Assembly: GCF_900114895.1 (NCBI RefSeq)
Contig: NZ_FOUO01000006.1
Span: forward strand, 62,001 to 126,000
Direction of reading: 5' to 3'
Origin: Ectothiorhodospira mobilis
Lineage (GTDB): Bacteria > Pseudomonadota > Gammaproteobacteria > Ectothiorhodospirales > Ectothiorhodospiraceae
Length of the DNA: 64,000 nt
Below the pieces are notes generated by a model. That model saw nothing but the letters and a program-made list of their open reading frames with translations, was not told the DNA's origin and did no database searches. A program made the translations under genes and the position numbers. Shown here in pieces: positions 1 to 11,281 of the stretch (positions within the stretch are counted from its first letter, which is position 1; each line of letters opens with the position of its first letter).

Positions 1-1
1 G

Positions 2-2482
2 ATCAACCGCATCACCTCCATCGCCGATTTCATCGCCTCGCGCCACGGCAAGCGGCCCCTCTTGGGGGGACTGGTGGCGGCCATCGCCCTGGTGGGGCTG
101 GTGCCCTACATCGCCCTGCAGCTCAAGGCCGTGTCCATCACCTTTTCCGTCATGGTGGACCACCCGGTGGCGGCGGATGCCCTGGTGGGCAACGGCGCCT
201 TCTACACCGACGAGGCCTTCTACGCCGCCCTCATCCTGGCGATCTTCGCCATCCTCTTCGGCACCCGCCATGTGGACGCCTCGGAACACCACTCGGGCAT
301 GGTGGCGGCCATCGCCTTCGAATCCCTGGTGAAGCTGGTGGCCTTCCTGCTGGCCGGGGCCGTGATCACCTTCGTGCTCTTCTCCGGGCCGGCGGATCTG
401 TTCGACCAGGCCGCGGACCATGCCCGGCTTGCGCAGCTGTTCCACATGGGCAGTCCCGGGGACTATGGCCACTGGATCGCCCTCACCCTGGTGTCCATGG
501 TGGCCATCCTGGCCCTGCCCCGCCAGTTCCAGGTGGCGGTGGTGGAGAACGTGCGCGAGCGCCACGTGCGCGACGCCGCCTGGCTCTTCCCTTTGTACCT
601 GTTCGCCATCAACCTGTTCGTGCTGCCCATCGCCTTCGCCGGGGTGCTGCTGCTGGAGGATTCCGGCATCCACCCGGACACCTATGTCCTCGCCCTGCCC
701 CTGTCCCGGGACTGGACCGCCCTGGCGCTGGTGGTCTTTCTGGGGGGGCTGTCGGCGGCCACCGCCATGATCGTGGAGACGGTGGCCCTGGCCACCATGC
801 TGGGCAACGACCTGATCATGCCCGCCCTGCTGCGCCTGCGCTGGCTGCGCCTGGACCGGCGCACCGACCTCACCCGCCTGGTGCTGCGCATCCGCCGTGC
901 CGCCATCCTGGGGGTGATCCTGCTGGGCTATGTCTACATCCGCGCCACCGGCGATTCCCTGGCCCTGGTGGGCATGGGGCTGGTGTCGTTCTGCGCCGTG
1001 GCCCAGTTCGCCCCCGCCCTCCTGGGGGGCATCTTCTGGAAGGGGGCCACGCGCCAGGGGGCCCTGGCGGGCATGGCCGCGGGGTTCACCGTCTGGGCCT
1101 ATACCCTGTTCCTGCCCACCCTGGCCCATGCCGGCTGGGTGCCCGGGAGCTTCGTCGCCGACGGCCCCCTGGGCCTGGCCTGGCTGCGGCCCCATGCCCT
1201 GTTCGGGCTGGAGGGCCTGGCGCCGGTGACCCACGCCCTGGTGTGGTCCATGCTGGTGAACCTGGGGGCCTACGTGGGGGTGTCCCTGCTCAGCCAGCAG
1301 GATGCCATCGAGCGCATCCAGGCCAGCCTGTTCGTGGACGTGTTCCGCCTGTCGGCGGGGCGCTACGGCATCTCCCGCTTCTGGCGCGGTTCGGCCACGG
1401 TGGACGACCTCTTCGACCTGCTGCGCCGTTTCATCGGCGAGGCCCGGGCGCGTCGGGCCTTCGATGAATACGCCCGCCGCCATGGGGTGGACCTGTCCCG
1501 CACCCGGGACGCCGACGCCGAACTGGTGCACCTGTGCGAGCGCCTGCTGGCGGGCTCCGTGGGCACGGCCTCGGCGCGGGTGCTGGTGTCCAACGTGGCC
1601 CAGGGGGAGGTGGTGAGCCTGGACGAGGTGATGGAGATCCTGGACGAGGCCAGCCAGGTCATCGCCTACAGCCAGAAGCTGGAGGCCAAGTCCCGGGAGC
1701 TGGAGGCGGCCACCCGGGAACTGCGCGCCGCCAATGCCCAGCTGCAGCAACTGGACCGCATGAAGGACGACTTCATCGCCACCGTCACCCACGAGCTGCG
1801 TACCCCCCTCACCTCCATCCGCTCCTTCACCGAGATCCTCCACGACCACCCGGACCTGGACCCCGAGCGGCGCCAGGCCTTTCTGGGCATCATCATCAGC
1901 GAGAGCGAGCGCCTCACCCGGCTCATCAACCAGGTGCTGGACCTGGCCAAGCTGGAGTCCGGGGCCATGCGCTGGTACCCTGAGTCCTGGGACCTGAAGC
2001 GTATCCTGCAGGACGCCGCCGAGGCCACGGGCCAGCTGTTCGCGAACAAGGGCGTACGCCTGGATCTGGAACTGCCCGCAGGTCCGGTGCCCTACAACAC
2101 CGACCGGGACCGGCTCATGCAGGTGATCATCAACCTGCTCTCCAACGCGGTGAAATTCGCCCCCGAGGGCACGGGGCGGGTGCGCCTGCGCCTCGTCCAG
2201 GAGGCGGACGTCCTGCGGGTGGAGGTGGAGGACAACGGCCCGGGCATCCCCGAGGCGGAGGCCCCCCACCTGTTCCAGAAGTTCCGCCAGGTGGGGGACG
2301 TGCTCACCGACCGCCCCCCGGGCACCGGCCTGGGGCTGGTGATCTGCCGGCGCATCGTGGAGCACCTGGGGGGGCGTATCTGGGTGGACCCGCGCCCCGG
2401 TGAAGGCGCGCGCTTCGCCTTCACCCTGCCCCGGGAGGCCTCCCCCGCGGGCGGGGAGGGGGTGTCGAAGGGGGCCGGCTGA
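2..2482 (+). CDS. SSS-type transporter/histidine kinase fusion (5' end outside window)
   Basis: The reading frame is open from base 2, so the true start lies upstream. The first ~430 visible residues are hydrophobic membrane segments like the C-terminal half of a sodium:solute symporter (SSS). A soluble linker with WRGSATVDDLFDLL, possibly a STAC-like region, follows. Then come a coiled coil, a HisKA domain (THELRTPLTSI, phosphoacceptor His near base 1790) and an ATPase domain with N box NLLSNAVKF, G1 DNGPGIP and G2 GTGLGL. This is the architecture of CbrA-type sensor kinases, in which a transporter-like module senses or carries a substrate and the kinase phosphorylates a response regulator. 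No partner regulator is visible; it may lie upstream. The kinase residues look intact. The substrate cannot be read from sequence. Confidence 0.9.
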   Translation: MNRITSIADFIASRHGKRPLLGGLVAAIALVGLVPYIALQLKAVSITFSVMVDHPVAADALVGNGAFYTDEAFYAALILAIFAILFGTRHVDASEHHSGMVAAIAFESLVKLVAFLLAGAVITFVLFSGPADLFDQAADHARLAQLFHMGSPGDYGHWIALTLVSMVAILALPRQFQVAVVENVRERHVRDAAWLFPLYLFAINLFVLPIAFAGVLLLEDSGIHPDTYVLALPLSRDWTALALVVFLGGLSAATAMIVETVALATMLGNDLIMPALLRLRWLRLDRRTDLTRLVLRIRRAAILGVILLGYVYIRATGDSLALVGMGLVSFCAVAQFAPALLGGIFWKGATRQGALAGMAAGFTVWAYTLFLPTLAHAGWVPGSFVADGPLGLAWLRPHALFGLEGLAPVTHALVWSMLVNLGAYVGVSLLSQQDAIERIQASLFVDVFRLSAGRYGISRFWRGSATVDDLFDLLRRFIGEARARRAFDEYARRHGVDLSRTRDADAELVHLCERLLAGSVGTASARVLVSNVAQGEVVSLDEVMEILDEASQVIAYSQKLEAKSRELEAATRELRAANAQLQQLDRMKDDFIATVTHELRTPLTSIRSFTEILHDHPDLDPERRQAFLGIIISESERLTRLINQVLDLAKLESGAMRWYPESWDLKRILQDAAEATGQLFANKGVRLDLELPAGPVPYNTDRDRLMQVIINLLSNAVKFAPEGTGRVRLRLVQEADVLRVEVEDNGPGIPEAEAPHLFQKFRQVGDVLTDRPPGTGLGLVICRRIVEHLGGRIWVDPRPGEGARFAFTLPREASPAGGEGVSKGAG

Positions 2483-2533
2483 GTTTACCGGGCATCGCCG
2501 CTGCCCATGGGCACATAAAGGCCCCCGGTCCAC

Positions 2534-2830
2534 TCAAACGCCTGGCTTATGCGGGCGTGCCGTCAGGTCAATGCCAAGCGCGCGCATCACGGCCAGCATG
2601 GTTTTCAGCGTCGGGTTACCTTGCTCACTGAAAGAGCGATAAAGCTGCTCACGGGAAAGACCGGTCTCCCGGGCAAGTTCGCTCATGCCCTTGGCGCGTG
2701 CGACAACGCCCATCGCCTTGGCGATGTAGGCAGAATCTCCGGTTTCCAGCGCATCCGCCAGAAATACCGCAATGGCCTCTTCGCTTTCCAGCGCTGCCGC
2801 TGGATCGTAGTCGAAAACCTTGTCCGTCAT
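2534..2830 (-). CDS. HigA-type antitoxin (HTH)
   Basis: Predicted 98-residue DNA-binding antitoxin, the second gene of a toxin-first type II module. The C-terminal half holds a helix-turn-helix (ARAKGMSELARETGLSREQLYRSF) and then NPTLKTMLAVMRALGIDL, typical of HigA/addiction-module antidotes. The ATG at 2830 overlaps the toxin stop as ATGA. An in-frame GTG 12 bases earlier is less likely because the ATG is translationally coupled. It should bind and neutralise the adjacent RelE/HigB-like toxin and repress the shared promoter. The subfamily name is inferred from gene order and HTH type. Confidence 0.85.
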   Translation of the reverse strand: MTDKVFDYDPAAALESEEAIAVFLADALETGDSAYIAKAMGVVARAKGMSELARETGLSREQLYRSFSEQGNPTLKTMLAVMRALGIDLTARPHKPGV

Positions 2831-3126
2831 AACACCTCCCATTCTGAGGCAAGACGCTTTGCTGTCTCGATATCGCGCTGCTGCGTACTCTTGTCACCAC
2901 CGCAAAGAAGAATCATGATTTCGCCGCCGCGAAGCTTGAAGTAGATTCGATACCCGGGGCCATGATGTATCCGCAGCTCGCTGATGCCTTGCCCTACAGG
3001 CCGCACATCGCCTGGCAAGCCATTGGCGAGACGGAAGATACGCGCCGCGATCAACGCCTTGGCGCGTTGATCGCGGAGTTTGCGCTCCCATTTGTGATAG
3101 GTGTCGGTCTGTTTGATTTCGAGCAC
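2827..3126 (-). CDS. RelE/HigB-like toxin
   Basis: 99-residue protein of the RelE/ParE fold family. The signature is DTYHKWERKLRDQRAKALIAARIFRLANG followed by GISELRIHHGPGYRIYF and LLCGGDKSTQQRDIETAKRLA. This is the 'addiction module killer protein' subgroup, usually mRNA-interfering toxins acting at the ribosome. The start is GTG at 3126 with no Shine-Dalgarno sequence. The predicted transcript start lies only ~7 bases upstream, so translation may be leaderless or nearly so. It is directly followed by the HigA-type antitoxin with a 4-base overlap. Toxicity is inferred from the family. Confidence 0.85.
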   Translation of the reverse strand: MLEIKQTDTYHKWERKLRDQRAKALIAARIFRLANGLPGDVRPVGQGISELRIHHGPGYRIYFKLRGGEIMILLCGGDKSTQQRDIETAKRLASEWEVL

Positions 3127-3139
3127 GGGAAATCGATGA

Positions 3140-3168
3140 ATTGTAGTCTATAAACTACATATGATCAA
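3140..3168 (-). promoter_or_regulatory. Promoter and palindromic operator of the HigBA-type module
   Basis: Reading the minus strand there is a -35 TTGATC (3163-3168), a 17-base spacer and a -10 TACAAT (3140-3145). A perfect inverted repeat TGTAGT-N6-ACTACA (3142-3159) covers the spacer and -10. This is the expected layout for autorepression by the antitoxin. Confidence 0.6.
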
Positions 3169-3238
3169 TGACTGCCTCTCCACCGGGCACGCCTGAGGCT
3201 GATGATCATTTGGCCATCGTCGAATACCCGGAAGGGCC

Positions 3239-3904
3239 TCAGCCTGGGAGCAAGGGGGTGAGCCATGCCCCCAGGTCGCGCACCTCGTCGCCGCAGACGC
3301 TGTGGGGCATGGGGTACTCGTGCCACTGCAGGTCCACCCCCAGGGCCTGCAGGGCCCGGGCCGAGCGGCGGCCGAAGTCCACCGGGATCACCGCATCCAT
3401 GCTGCCGTGGGCCATGAACACGGGCAGCCCCCGGGTCCGCTGTGCCAGGGCGATGCCTGCCTTGTCCGCGTCGGGCAGGTAGGTGGACAGGGCAAAGACG
3501 GCATCGGGGGCCGGCCCTTCCCCCAGGCCCGCCAGCAGGGCCACGGCCCCGCCCTGGGAGAACCCCCCCAGGATCACCCGCTGGTGTTCGCCGCGGGCCC
3601 GGGCCACCAGTTCCTGGATCAGGGCCACGGTCTCCCCCACCTGGGCATGGTCCTCGCCCCGGCCCGGGTCCAGGGCCCGGAAGTCGTACCAGGCCCGCAT
3701 GGCCATGCCGTTGTTGAGGGTCACCGGCCGCACCGGGGCATGGGGGAAGACGAAGCGCACGGCGGCCCCCGGCGGCAGGGGCAACTCCGGCACGATGGGC
3801 TCGAAGTCGTGGCCGTCGGCCCCCAGGCCGTGGAGCCAGAGGATGCAGGTGTCGGGGTGGGCGCCGGTGTCGACGATCACGGATTCCAGGGGTGAGGTGT
3901 CCAT
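3239..3904 (-). CDS. Phospholipase/carboxylesterase family serine hydrolase
   Basis: 221-residue alpha/beta hydrolase of the acyl-protein thioesterase/EstB-YpfH family, cytosolic, hydrolysing short acyl esters. It shows the oxyanion region LHGLGADGHDF, the nucleophile elbow GFSQGG, the acid in HGSMDAVIP and the catalytic His in PMPHSVC. I chose the ATG at 3904. The frame stays open ~85 codons further upstream, but that stretch is low-complexity and antisense to the hemB upstream region. The gene is monocistronic, divergent from hemB and tail-to-head with the toxin promoter. The natural substrate is unknown. Confidence 0.9.
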   Translation of the reverse strand: MDTSPLESVIVDTGAHPDTCILWLHGLGADGHDFEPIVPELPLPPGAAVRFVFPHAPVRPVTLNNGMAMRAWYDFRALDPGRGEDHAQVGETVALIQELVARARGEHQRVILGGFSQGGAVALLAGLGEGPAPDAVFALSTYLPDADKAGIALAQRTRGLPVFMAHGSMDAVIPVDFGRRSARALQALGVDLQWHEYPMPHSVCGDEVRDLGAWLTPLLPG

Positions 3905-4046
3905 GGGGCTACAGGGATCTCCGCAGGATGGGTGAATGCCCGGCATTCTACGGCTCGGGCCCGGGTCCCCGCCAAGCCGCCCGCGCGGCGCCCCCCGGTC
4001 CTGTCCCCTGCCCGTATGCCCGCCGCGGCCAAATCCGCTATCCTGA

Positions 4047-5147
<1,101 letters not shown>

Positions 5148-5153
5148 AGGCCC

Positions 5154-5975
5154 ATGGCTCAGGACCGCTACGCCGTCCTTGGCAACCCCATCGGCCATAG
5201 CAAGTCCCCCCTCATCCATGGCCTGTTCGCCCGCCAGACGGGGCAGGCCATGGACTACGAGGCGGTGCTGGCCCCGGAAGACGGCTTCGCCGACACCGTG
5301 CGCGATCTGGTGGCGCGGGGCTACCGGGGCTTCAACGTCACCGTGCCCTTCAAGCGCCAGGCCTTTGATCTGGCCGATACCCTCGCCCCCCGTGCCCGGC
5401 GCGCGGGGGCGGTGAACACCCTCATGGTGGAGGGCGGGCGCCTGGCAGGGGACAACACCGACGGGGCGGGCCTGGTGACCGACCTGACGCGCAACCTGGA
5501 TCAGGACCTGGCCGGGCGCCGGGTCCTGTTGCTGGGGGCCGGGGGCGCGGCCCGGGGCGTGCTCCAGCCCCTGCTGCAGGCGGGGGTCGGCGCGCTGCAC
5601 ATCGCCAACCGCACCGCCGCCCGGGCGCGGGATCTGGCGGCGGATTTCGCCGACCTGGGGGCGGTCACCGGCGGCGGCCTGGAGGATCTGGCCGGGGGGC
5701 AATACGATCTGGTGATCAACGCCACCGCCGCCGGCCTGGGCGACCAGGTCCCGCCCCTGCCCGATGACCTGCTGGCCCCCGGGGCCGGCTGCTATGACAT
5801 GATGTACGGCGACACCCCCACGGCCTTCGTGCGCTGGGGCCGGGACCACGGTGCCGCCTGGACCGCCGACGGCCTGGGCATGCTGGTGGAACAGGCCGCC
5901 GAGTCCTTCCGCCTCTGGCGCGGCTGCCGGCCGGACACCGCCCCGGTGCGGGCGCAGCTGAGGCCCGGTGGATGA
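5154..5975 (+). CDS. aroE: Shikimate dehydrogenase
   Basis: NADPH-dependent reduction of 3-dehydroshikimate to shikimate in aromatic amino acid synthesis. The 273-residue protein has the substrate site [12 protein letters not shown], the catalytic Lys in [22 protein letters not shown] and the nucleotide-binding [16 protein letters not shown] follows the Rossmann strand as in NADP-binding AroE. It sits 6 bases after hemB, likely in one operon. Length and motifs are those of AroE rather than YdiB or quinate dehydrogenase. Confidence 0.96.
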   Translation: MAQDRYAVLGNPIGHSKSPLIHGLFARQTGQAMDYEAVLAPEDGFADTVRDLVARGYRGFNVTVPFKRQAFDLADTLAPRARRAGAVNTLMVEGGRLAGDNTDGAGLVTDLTRNLDQDLAGRRVLLLGAGGAARGVLQPLLQAGVGALHIANRTAARARDLAADFADLGAVTGGGLEDLAGGQYDLVINATAAGLGDQVPPLPDDLLAPGAGCYDMMYGDTPTAFVRWGRDHGAAWTADGLGMLVEQAAESFRLWRGCRPDTAPVRAQLRPGG

Positions 5976-6042
5976 ACGCCGCGTCCGTCCCCGCGGGGCG
6001 GGGGTACCCTTTTCCCATTCCCTTCCCAATGAGGTTGGTCCC

Positions 6043-6702
6043 ATGCGTTTCATGATCCCGTCCCTCATCGTCGCCGCCGCCGTGGCCCTGGCCGGCTGCA
6101 CCACCCTGGACCCCTACACCCGGGAGGAGAAGGTGAGCAACGCCACCAAGGGGGCCGCCATCGGGGCCATCGGCGGCGCCGTGGTGGGTAGCCTCAGCGG
6201 CGACCACGACCGCACCCAGCGCGCCATGATCGGCGCCGGCATCGGCGCCCTGGCCGGCGGCGCCGTGGGCAACTACATGGACCGTCAGGAGATGGAGCTG
6301 CGCCAGCAGCTGGAGGGCACCGGCGTGAGCGTCACCCGCGTGGGGAACAACGTGGTGTTGAACATGCCCGGCAACATCACCTTCGACGTGGACCGGGCGG
6401 AGGTGAAGGCCCGGTTCTACGACGTGCTGGACTCCGTGGCCGTGGTGGCGAAGAAGTACGAGAAGACCGCCATCCAGGTGGCGGGGCACACCGACAGCAC
6501 CGGCAGCGTGGACTACAACATGGACCTCTCCCGCCGCCGCGCCGAGAGCGTGGCCCGCTACCTGGAGAGCCGGGGGGTGGCGCCGGTGCGCCTGGAAACC
6601 GTAGGCTTCGGCCCCCACCGTCCGGTGGCCGGCAACGATACCGCCCGGGGGCGCGCCCTCAACCGCCGCGTGGAGCTGACCTTCGTGCCCCTGACCCGCT
6701 GA
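6043..6702 (+). CDS. OmpA-family lipoprotein with glycine zipper (YiaD-like)
   Basis: 219-residue predicted outer-membrane lipoprotein. The signal peptide ends in the lipobox LAGC. A glycine-zipper segment (GAAIGAIGGAVVG ... GAGIGALAGGAVGNYMD) precedes a C-terminal OmpA peptidoglycan-binding domain (FDVDRAEVKARFYDVLDSVA, VAGHTDSTGS, DLSRRRAESVARYL). The ATG at 6043 immediately precedes the signal peptide; upstream in-frame codons have no signal character. Such proteins tether the outer membrane to peptidoglycan. It lies 67 bases after aroE, and any operon link is uncertain. Confidence 0.93.
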   Translation: MRFMIPSLIVAAAVALAGCTTLDPYTREEKVSNATKGAAIGAIGGAVVGSLSGDHDRTQRAMIGAGIGALAGGAVGNYMDRQEMELRQQLEGTGVSVTRVGNNVVLNMPGNITFDVDRAEVKARFYDVLDSVAVVAKKYEKTAIQVAGHTDSTGSVDYNMDLSRRRAESVARYLESRGVAPVRLETVGFGPHRPVAGNDTARGRALNRRVELTFVPLTR

Positions 6703-6965
6703 TCCCCGGGGCCCCTCAGACCTTCCTGGAAGCCCGGGGCCCGTCCGGCATGGCGCCCCTTGAGCTGTAGGATCCGGGCATGGGGAAGATCGCCTCATCC
6801 CGGGGCCCGGCAGGGCCCACGGGGGCTTCGTGGCGTGGGCGCCGGGTTTGGCAGGGCGTCCCCGGCGCGCTAGGCTCTGATAGACTCGATCCGTTCCTGC
6901 GCGGCGCCGGGAGACCGGGGACCGCCGGGTGCGGAGCATCCATCCCCAGCATTGGCCCCGATGCC

Positions 6966-7856
6966 GTGAATACCGAGACCGCCGACTACGCCAAGGGAGT
7001 GCGAGCCAGGCTGATCCAGTACGCCCTGCTGGCGCGGCTGCACCGCCCCATTGGCACCCTGCTGCTGCTCTGGCCCACCCTCTGGGCCCTGTGGATCGCC
7101 GCCGAAGGGCCGCCGGACCCCCTCATCCTGGGGGTGTTCGTGGGGGGCGTCTTCCTCATGCGGGCCGCCGGCTGCGCCATGAACGACTTCGCCGACCGGC
7201 ACATCGACGGCCGCGTGCAGCGCACCCGGGACCGCCCCCTGGCCTGCCGGCGGGTGCGCCCGGCGGAGGCGGTGGCGGTGGCCATGGTGCTGGCCTTCCT
7301 CGCCTTCTGCCTGGTGCTGCTCACTAACCCCCTCACCGTGGCCCTGTCGGTGGTGGGGGTGCTGCTGGCCGGCACCTACCCCTTCATGAAGCGCTACCAT
7401 CACCTGCCCCAGGTGCACCTGGGCATGGCCTTCGGCTGGGGCGCCCCCATGGCCTTCGCCGCCCAGACCGGCGCCCTGCCCCCGCCCGTGGGCTGGCTCA
7501 TCTTCTGCATCACCATCCTCTGGGCCACCGCCTACGACACCATGTATGCCATGGTGGACCGGGCGGATGACCTGAAGATCGGGGTCAAGTCCAGCGCCAT
7601 CCTCTTCGGCGAGGCGGACCGGGGCATCATCGGCGCCCTGCAGGCCCTGGTGCTCCTGGGGCTGGTGCTCCTGGGGCAGCAGGCGGGGTTGGGGCTGTGG
7701 TACCACCTGGGCCTGACGCTGGCCGCCGCACTGGCCCTCTATCAGCAGTACCTCATCCACGACCGCATGCCCGCGGATTGCTTCCGGGCCTTTCTGAACA
7801 ACAACTGGTTCGGCGCCGCGGTGTTTCTGGGCCTGTTGGCGGACTACGCCCTTTGA
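6966..7856 (+). CDS. ubiA: 4-hydroxybenzoate polyprenyltransferase
   Basis: Inner-membrane prenyltransferase that attaches the polyprenyl tail to 4-hydroxybenzoate in ubiquinone synthesis. It has about nine membrane segments and two aspartate-rich motifs, [20 protein letters not shown] and [21 protein letters not shown] chose GTG at 6966, giving 296 residues, close to other UbiA proteins. The frame is open upstream to 6780 but that part is arginine/glycine-rich and non-conserved. The chlorophyll synthase branch of the family (BchG) is excluded by these motifs and the length. No ubiC is adjacent. Confidence 0.95.
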   Translation: MNTETADYAKGVRARLIQYALLARLHRPIGTLLLLWPTLWALWIAAEGPPDPLILGVFVGGVFLMRAAGCAMNDFADRHIDGRVQRTRDRPLACRRVRPAEAVAVAMVLAFLAFCLVLLTNPLTVALSVVGVLLAGTYPFMKRYHHLPQVHLGMAFGWGAPMAFAAQTGALPPPVGWLIFCITILWATAYDTMYAMVDRADDLKIGVKSSAILFGEADRGIIGALQALVLLGLVLLGQQAGLGLWYHLGLTLAAALALYQQYLIHDRMPADCFRAFLNNNWFGAAVFLGLLADYAL

Positions 7857-7968
7857 CATCCTCCCCGGCTTGAACGGCGGGGCTTTACTGTACGGCGCGT
7901 CCGGGAACCGGCCGCTGGGGGCCGGAACACCCTACTCCGGCGGCGCAGCCCGCGGCCCGCACCGTGCT

Positions 7969-8676
7969 TCACGCCCGCGCCGCCACCCACACCTCCACGC
8001 GACGCACCCCCGACGCCTTCAGCCGGCGGGCCAGCTCGTCCAGGGTGGAGCCGGTGGTCATGACATCGTCCACCAGCAGCACATGCCCCGGGGCGAAGCC
8101 TGCCCGCACCGCGAAGGCCCCGCGCAGGTTGTGCCGCCTGCGGGCGGCGGACAGGGTCTGTTGCGGCGGGGTGGCCCGGGTGCGGCGCACCGCATCCGGC
8201 ACCAGGGGGACCTGCAGGGCCTGCGCCAGGGGGCGGGCCAGTTCCGCCGCCTGGTTGAACCCCCGCTGCGCCAGGCGGTGGCGGTGCAGGGGGACCGGCA
8301 GGATGCAGTCGGGGGGCTGCGCCCCGGGGAGCAGTTGCCCGGCCATGAGCCGGGCCAGCAGCCGGCCGTGGTTGAGGCGCCCGCGGAACTTGAAGCGGGC
8401 GATCCAGGTATCCACGGGCCACTGGTAGCGCAGGGCCGCCCGGGCGGCGTCGAAGGCGGGCGGGTGCCGCAGGCAGTCCCCGCAAATGGGGCCTGCGGCG
8501 GCGGGCAGGGGGCGGGCGCAGCGCTGGCAGGCAGGCCCGGCCAGGGGCAACTCCCGGGCGCAGTCGGGACACAGGTCCATCCCCCCCTGCCCCGGCGCGC
8601 CGCAGCACAGGCACAGCGGCGGGTAGAGGGTCTCCACGAGGGCGCCGCCGATGCGGGACCACAAGGGATGGGGCAT
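7969..8676 (-). CDS. ComF family phosphoribosyltransferase-like protein
   Basis: 235 residues. The N-terminus has paired CxxC zinc-finger motifs (CLCCG, CPDC, CQRC, CGDC). The C-terminal phosphoribosyltransferase fold carries [17 protein letters not shown], the PRPP-binding loop. ComF/GntX proteins are linked to DNA uptake or carbon-source use, but the reaction is not known. In many proteobacteria comF lies beside bioB, as here, where the two are divergent across 269 bases. GGGAGG precedes the ATG. Confidence 0.93.
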   Translation of the reverse strand: MPHPLWSRIGGALVETLYPPLCLCCGAPGQGGMDLCPDCARELPLAGPACQRCARPLPAAAGPICGDCLRHPPAFDAARAALRYQWPVDTWIARFKFRGRLNHGRLLARLMAGQLLPGAQPPDCILPVPLHRHRLAQRGFNQAAELARPLAQALQVPLVPDAVRRTRATPPQQTLSAARRRHNLRGAFAVRAGFAPGHVLLVDDVMTTGSTLDELARRLKASGVRRVEVWVAARA

Positions 8677-8945
8677 GGTTTACCTCCCTGTCACCATGGC
8701 CTGTATTGCGTTATATTGCCGCTGCCCCGGGACGTCTCAGCGGCTATCCGGCCCGGGATCGGGCACACAGTGTCCGGCCTATCGCGGCGAAGCCGCCGGG
8801 CGGTCGCCCCCTTCTTCCCGCCGGAGTCGTTCCGGTCCCGGATCCAGGGGCGCATGGCCGCCGCGATCATCCTCCCCGTCTTGCGCCATCCTGCGCATGG
8901 GACGGGGACACTGGCAAGACCTGGCTATCCCCAAGGAGCCTGAAC

Positions 8946-9920
8946 ATGGCTGAACTCCGTCACGACTGGGCGGTGGACGAGATCCTCCACCTCCTGGAGC
9001 GCCCCTTCAACGACCTGCTGTTCGAGGCCCACACGGTGCACCGGGCCCACTTCGATCCCAATGAGATCCAGGTGAGCCGCCTGCTCTCCATCAAGACCGG
9101 GGCCTGCTCGGAGGACTGCGGCTACTGCTCCCAGAGCGCCCACCACCATGCCGAGGTGGAGCCCGAGCGCCTGATGTCGGTGGAGGAGGTGCTGGAGGAG
9201 GCGCGCAAGGCCAAGGCGGAGGGGGCCACCCGCTTCTGCATGGGGGCCGCCTGGCGCAACCCCACGGACAAGAACCTGGACAAGGTGATCGAGATGGTCC
9301 GGGGCGTGCGCGAACTGGGCCTGGAGACCTGCATGACCCTGGGCATGCTTACCGAGATGCAGGCCCGCCGGCTGAAGGAATCCGGCCTGGACTACTACAA
9401 CCACAACCTGGACACCTCGCCGGAATACTACGGCCAGGTGATCACCACCCGCACCTACCAGGACCGCCTGGAGACCCTGGCCCATGTGCGCGACGCCGGC
9501 ATCAACGTCTGCTCCGGCGGCATCCTGGGCATGGGCGAATCCCGCCGCGACCGCGCCAGCCTGCTGCAGCAGCTGGCCAACCTCCCGCGCCATCCGGAGT
9601 CCGTGCCCATCAACAACCTGGTGCGGGTGGAAGGCACGCCCCTGGCCGAGAGCGAACCCATCGACCCCCTGGAGTTCGTGCGCATCGTCGCTGCCACGCG
9701 CATCCTCATGCCCCGCTCCCATGTACGCCTCTCCGCCGGGCGCAGCGAGATGAGCGACGAGATGCAGGCCCTGTGCTTCTTCGCCGGCGCCAACTCCATC
9801 TTCTACGGCGAGAAGCTGCTCACCACCGACAACGCCACCGAGAACCACGACGACCAGCTCATGCGCCGCCTGGGCCTGCGCACCCGCAGCCTGCAGGATC
9901 AGGAGAGCGACGCCGCCTGA
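8946..9920 (+). CDS. bioB: Biotin synthase
   Basis: Radical SAM enzyme that inserts sulfur into dethiobiotin. The 324-residue protein has the cluster motif CSEDCGYC (CxxxCxxC), [12 protein letters not shown] and RVEGTPLAE, plus the Arg-containing SAGR near the C-terminus that ligates the second cluster. AAGGAG lies seven bases before the ATG. bioF follows after 10 bases. The 269-base gap upstream shows no BirA- or BioR-like operator that I can recognise. Confidence 0.97.
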   Translation: MAELRHDWAVDEILHLLERPFNDLLFEAHTVHRAHFDPNEIQVSRLLSIKTGACSEDCGYCSQSAHHHAEVEPERLMSVEEVLEEARKAKAEGATRFCMGAAWRNPTDKNLDKVIEMVRGVRELGLETCMTLGMLTEMQARRLKESGLDYYNHNLDTSPEYYGQVITTRTYQDRLETLAHVRDAGINVCSGGILGMGESRRDRASLLQQLANLPRHPESVPINNLVRVEGTPLAESEPIDPLEFVRIVAATRILMPRSHVRLSAGRSEMSDEMQALCFFAGANSIFYGEKLLTTDNATENHDDQLMRRLGLRTRSLQDQESDAA

Positions 9921-9930
9921 GGCCGCTGCC

Positions 9931-11088
9931 GTGCGCGATCTGGCCGCCGAACTGGCGCAGCGCCGTGCCGGGGACCGCTACCGTAGCCGGCGCGTGCTGG
10001 AGGGCCCCCAGGCCCCCCGGCAGACGGTGGACGGCCGCTCGCTGCTGGCCTTCTGCAGCAACGACTACCTGGGGCTGGCCGCCCATCCGCGCCTGGTGGC
10101 GGCCCTGAAGCGCGGCGCCGAACGCTACGGCGTCGGCGCCGGGGCGGCCCACCTGGTGAACGGCCACAGCCGCGCCCACCACGCCCTGGAAGAGGAACTG
10201 GCCGCCTTCACCGGACGCGAGCGCGCCCTGCTCTTCTCCACCGGCTACATGGCCAACCTGGGGGTGGCCCAGGCCCTGCTCGGACGGGGCGACCACCTGC
10301 TGCAGGACCGCCTCAACCACGCCTCCCTCATCGATGCCGCCGCTGTCTGCGGCGCGCGCCTGCGCCGCTATCGCCACGGCGATGATCAGGACCTGGCCCG
10401 GTGCCTGGCGGCCCTGGAGGGGGACGGGCGCGAGATCCTGGTGAGCACCGATGGCGTCTTCTCCATGGACGGCGACCTGGCGCCGCTGCCCGCCCTGGCG
10501 GAGCGGGCCGCCGCCGCCAGGGCCTGGCTCATGGTGGATGACGCCCACGCTCTTGGCGTCCTCGGCGCCACCGGCGCGGGCACTCTGGAACACCTGGGTC
10601 TGGATGCGCGGCGGGTGCCCGTCCTCATGGGCACCCTGGGCAAGGCCCTGGGCACCGCCGGGGCCTTCGTGGCCGGCTCCGAGGCCCTCATCGAGACCCT
10701 GATCCAGTCGGCCCGCACCTACATCTACACCACCGCCATGCCCGCCCCGGTGGCCGAGGCCGCCCGCGAGGCCCTGCGGGTGCTGGTCGACGAGCCCGAG
10801 CGCCGCGCCCGGCTGCACGCCCACGTGCACCGCTTCCGCAGCGGGGCGGCGCAGCTGGGACTGGCGCTCATGCCCAGCCAGACCCCCATCCAGCCGGTCC
10901 TCGTGGGGGACGCCGGGCGTGCCGTGGACCTCAGCCGGCGCCTGCTGCAGGCGGGATTTTTGGTGCCCGCCATCCGCCCCCCCACGGTCCCCGAGGGGGG
11001 TGCGCGCCTGCGGGTGACCCTGAGCGCGGCCCATGACGAGGATGAGGTGGACCGGCTCCTGGAGGCCCTGGGGGGGCTGCATCCCTGA
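9931..11088 (+). CDS. bioF: 8-amino-7-oxononanoate synthase
   Basis: PLP enzyme condensing pimeloyl-ACP with alanine in biotin synthesis. At 385 residues it has the expected length. It shows [29 protein letters not shown] and the PLP-lysine motif [13 protein letters not shown]. The start is GTG 10 bases after bioB. The usual partners bioH, bioC and bioD do not follow, so this operon is limited to bioB-bioF within the window. Confidence 0.96.
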   Translation: MRDLAAELAQRRAGDRYRSRRVLEGPQAPRQTVDGRSLLAFCSNDYLGLAAHPRLVAALKRGAERYGVGAGAAHLVNGHSRAHHALEEELAAFTGRERALLFSTGYMANLGVAQALLGRGDHLLQDRLNHASLIDAAAVCGARLRRYRHGDDQDLARCLAALEGDGREILVSTDGVFSMDGDLAPLPALAERAAAARAWLMVDDAHALGVLGATGAGTLEHLGLDARRVPVLMGTLGKALGTAGAFVAGSEALIETLIQSARTYIYTTAMPAPVAEAAREALRVLVDEPERRARLHAHVHRFRSGAAQLGLALMPSQTPIQPVLVGDAGRAVDLSRRLLQAGFLVPAIRPPTVPEGGARLRVTLSAAHDEDEVDRLLEALGGLHP

Positions 11089-11281
11089 CCCCGCCGGTCG
11101 CCCCGGATCCCGACCTGGGGCAAAAAACCCCACGAACGAGCTTGTCATTGGGTCTTCCCGCCCCCCAAAATCGGTTGACTGCGCTCCTGTGGCCCAGCCC
11201 CAGTTACCGGGAAATGGTCCGAACCCGAGAACAACCGGCCCCGTTCCCGGATGACACCCAATCCGACGGAGGGATGTTCAG

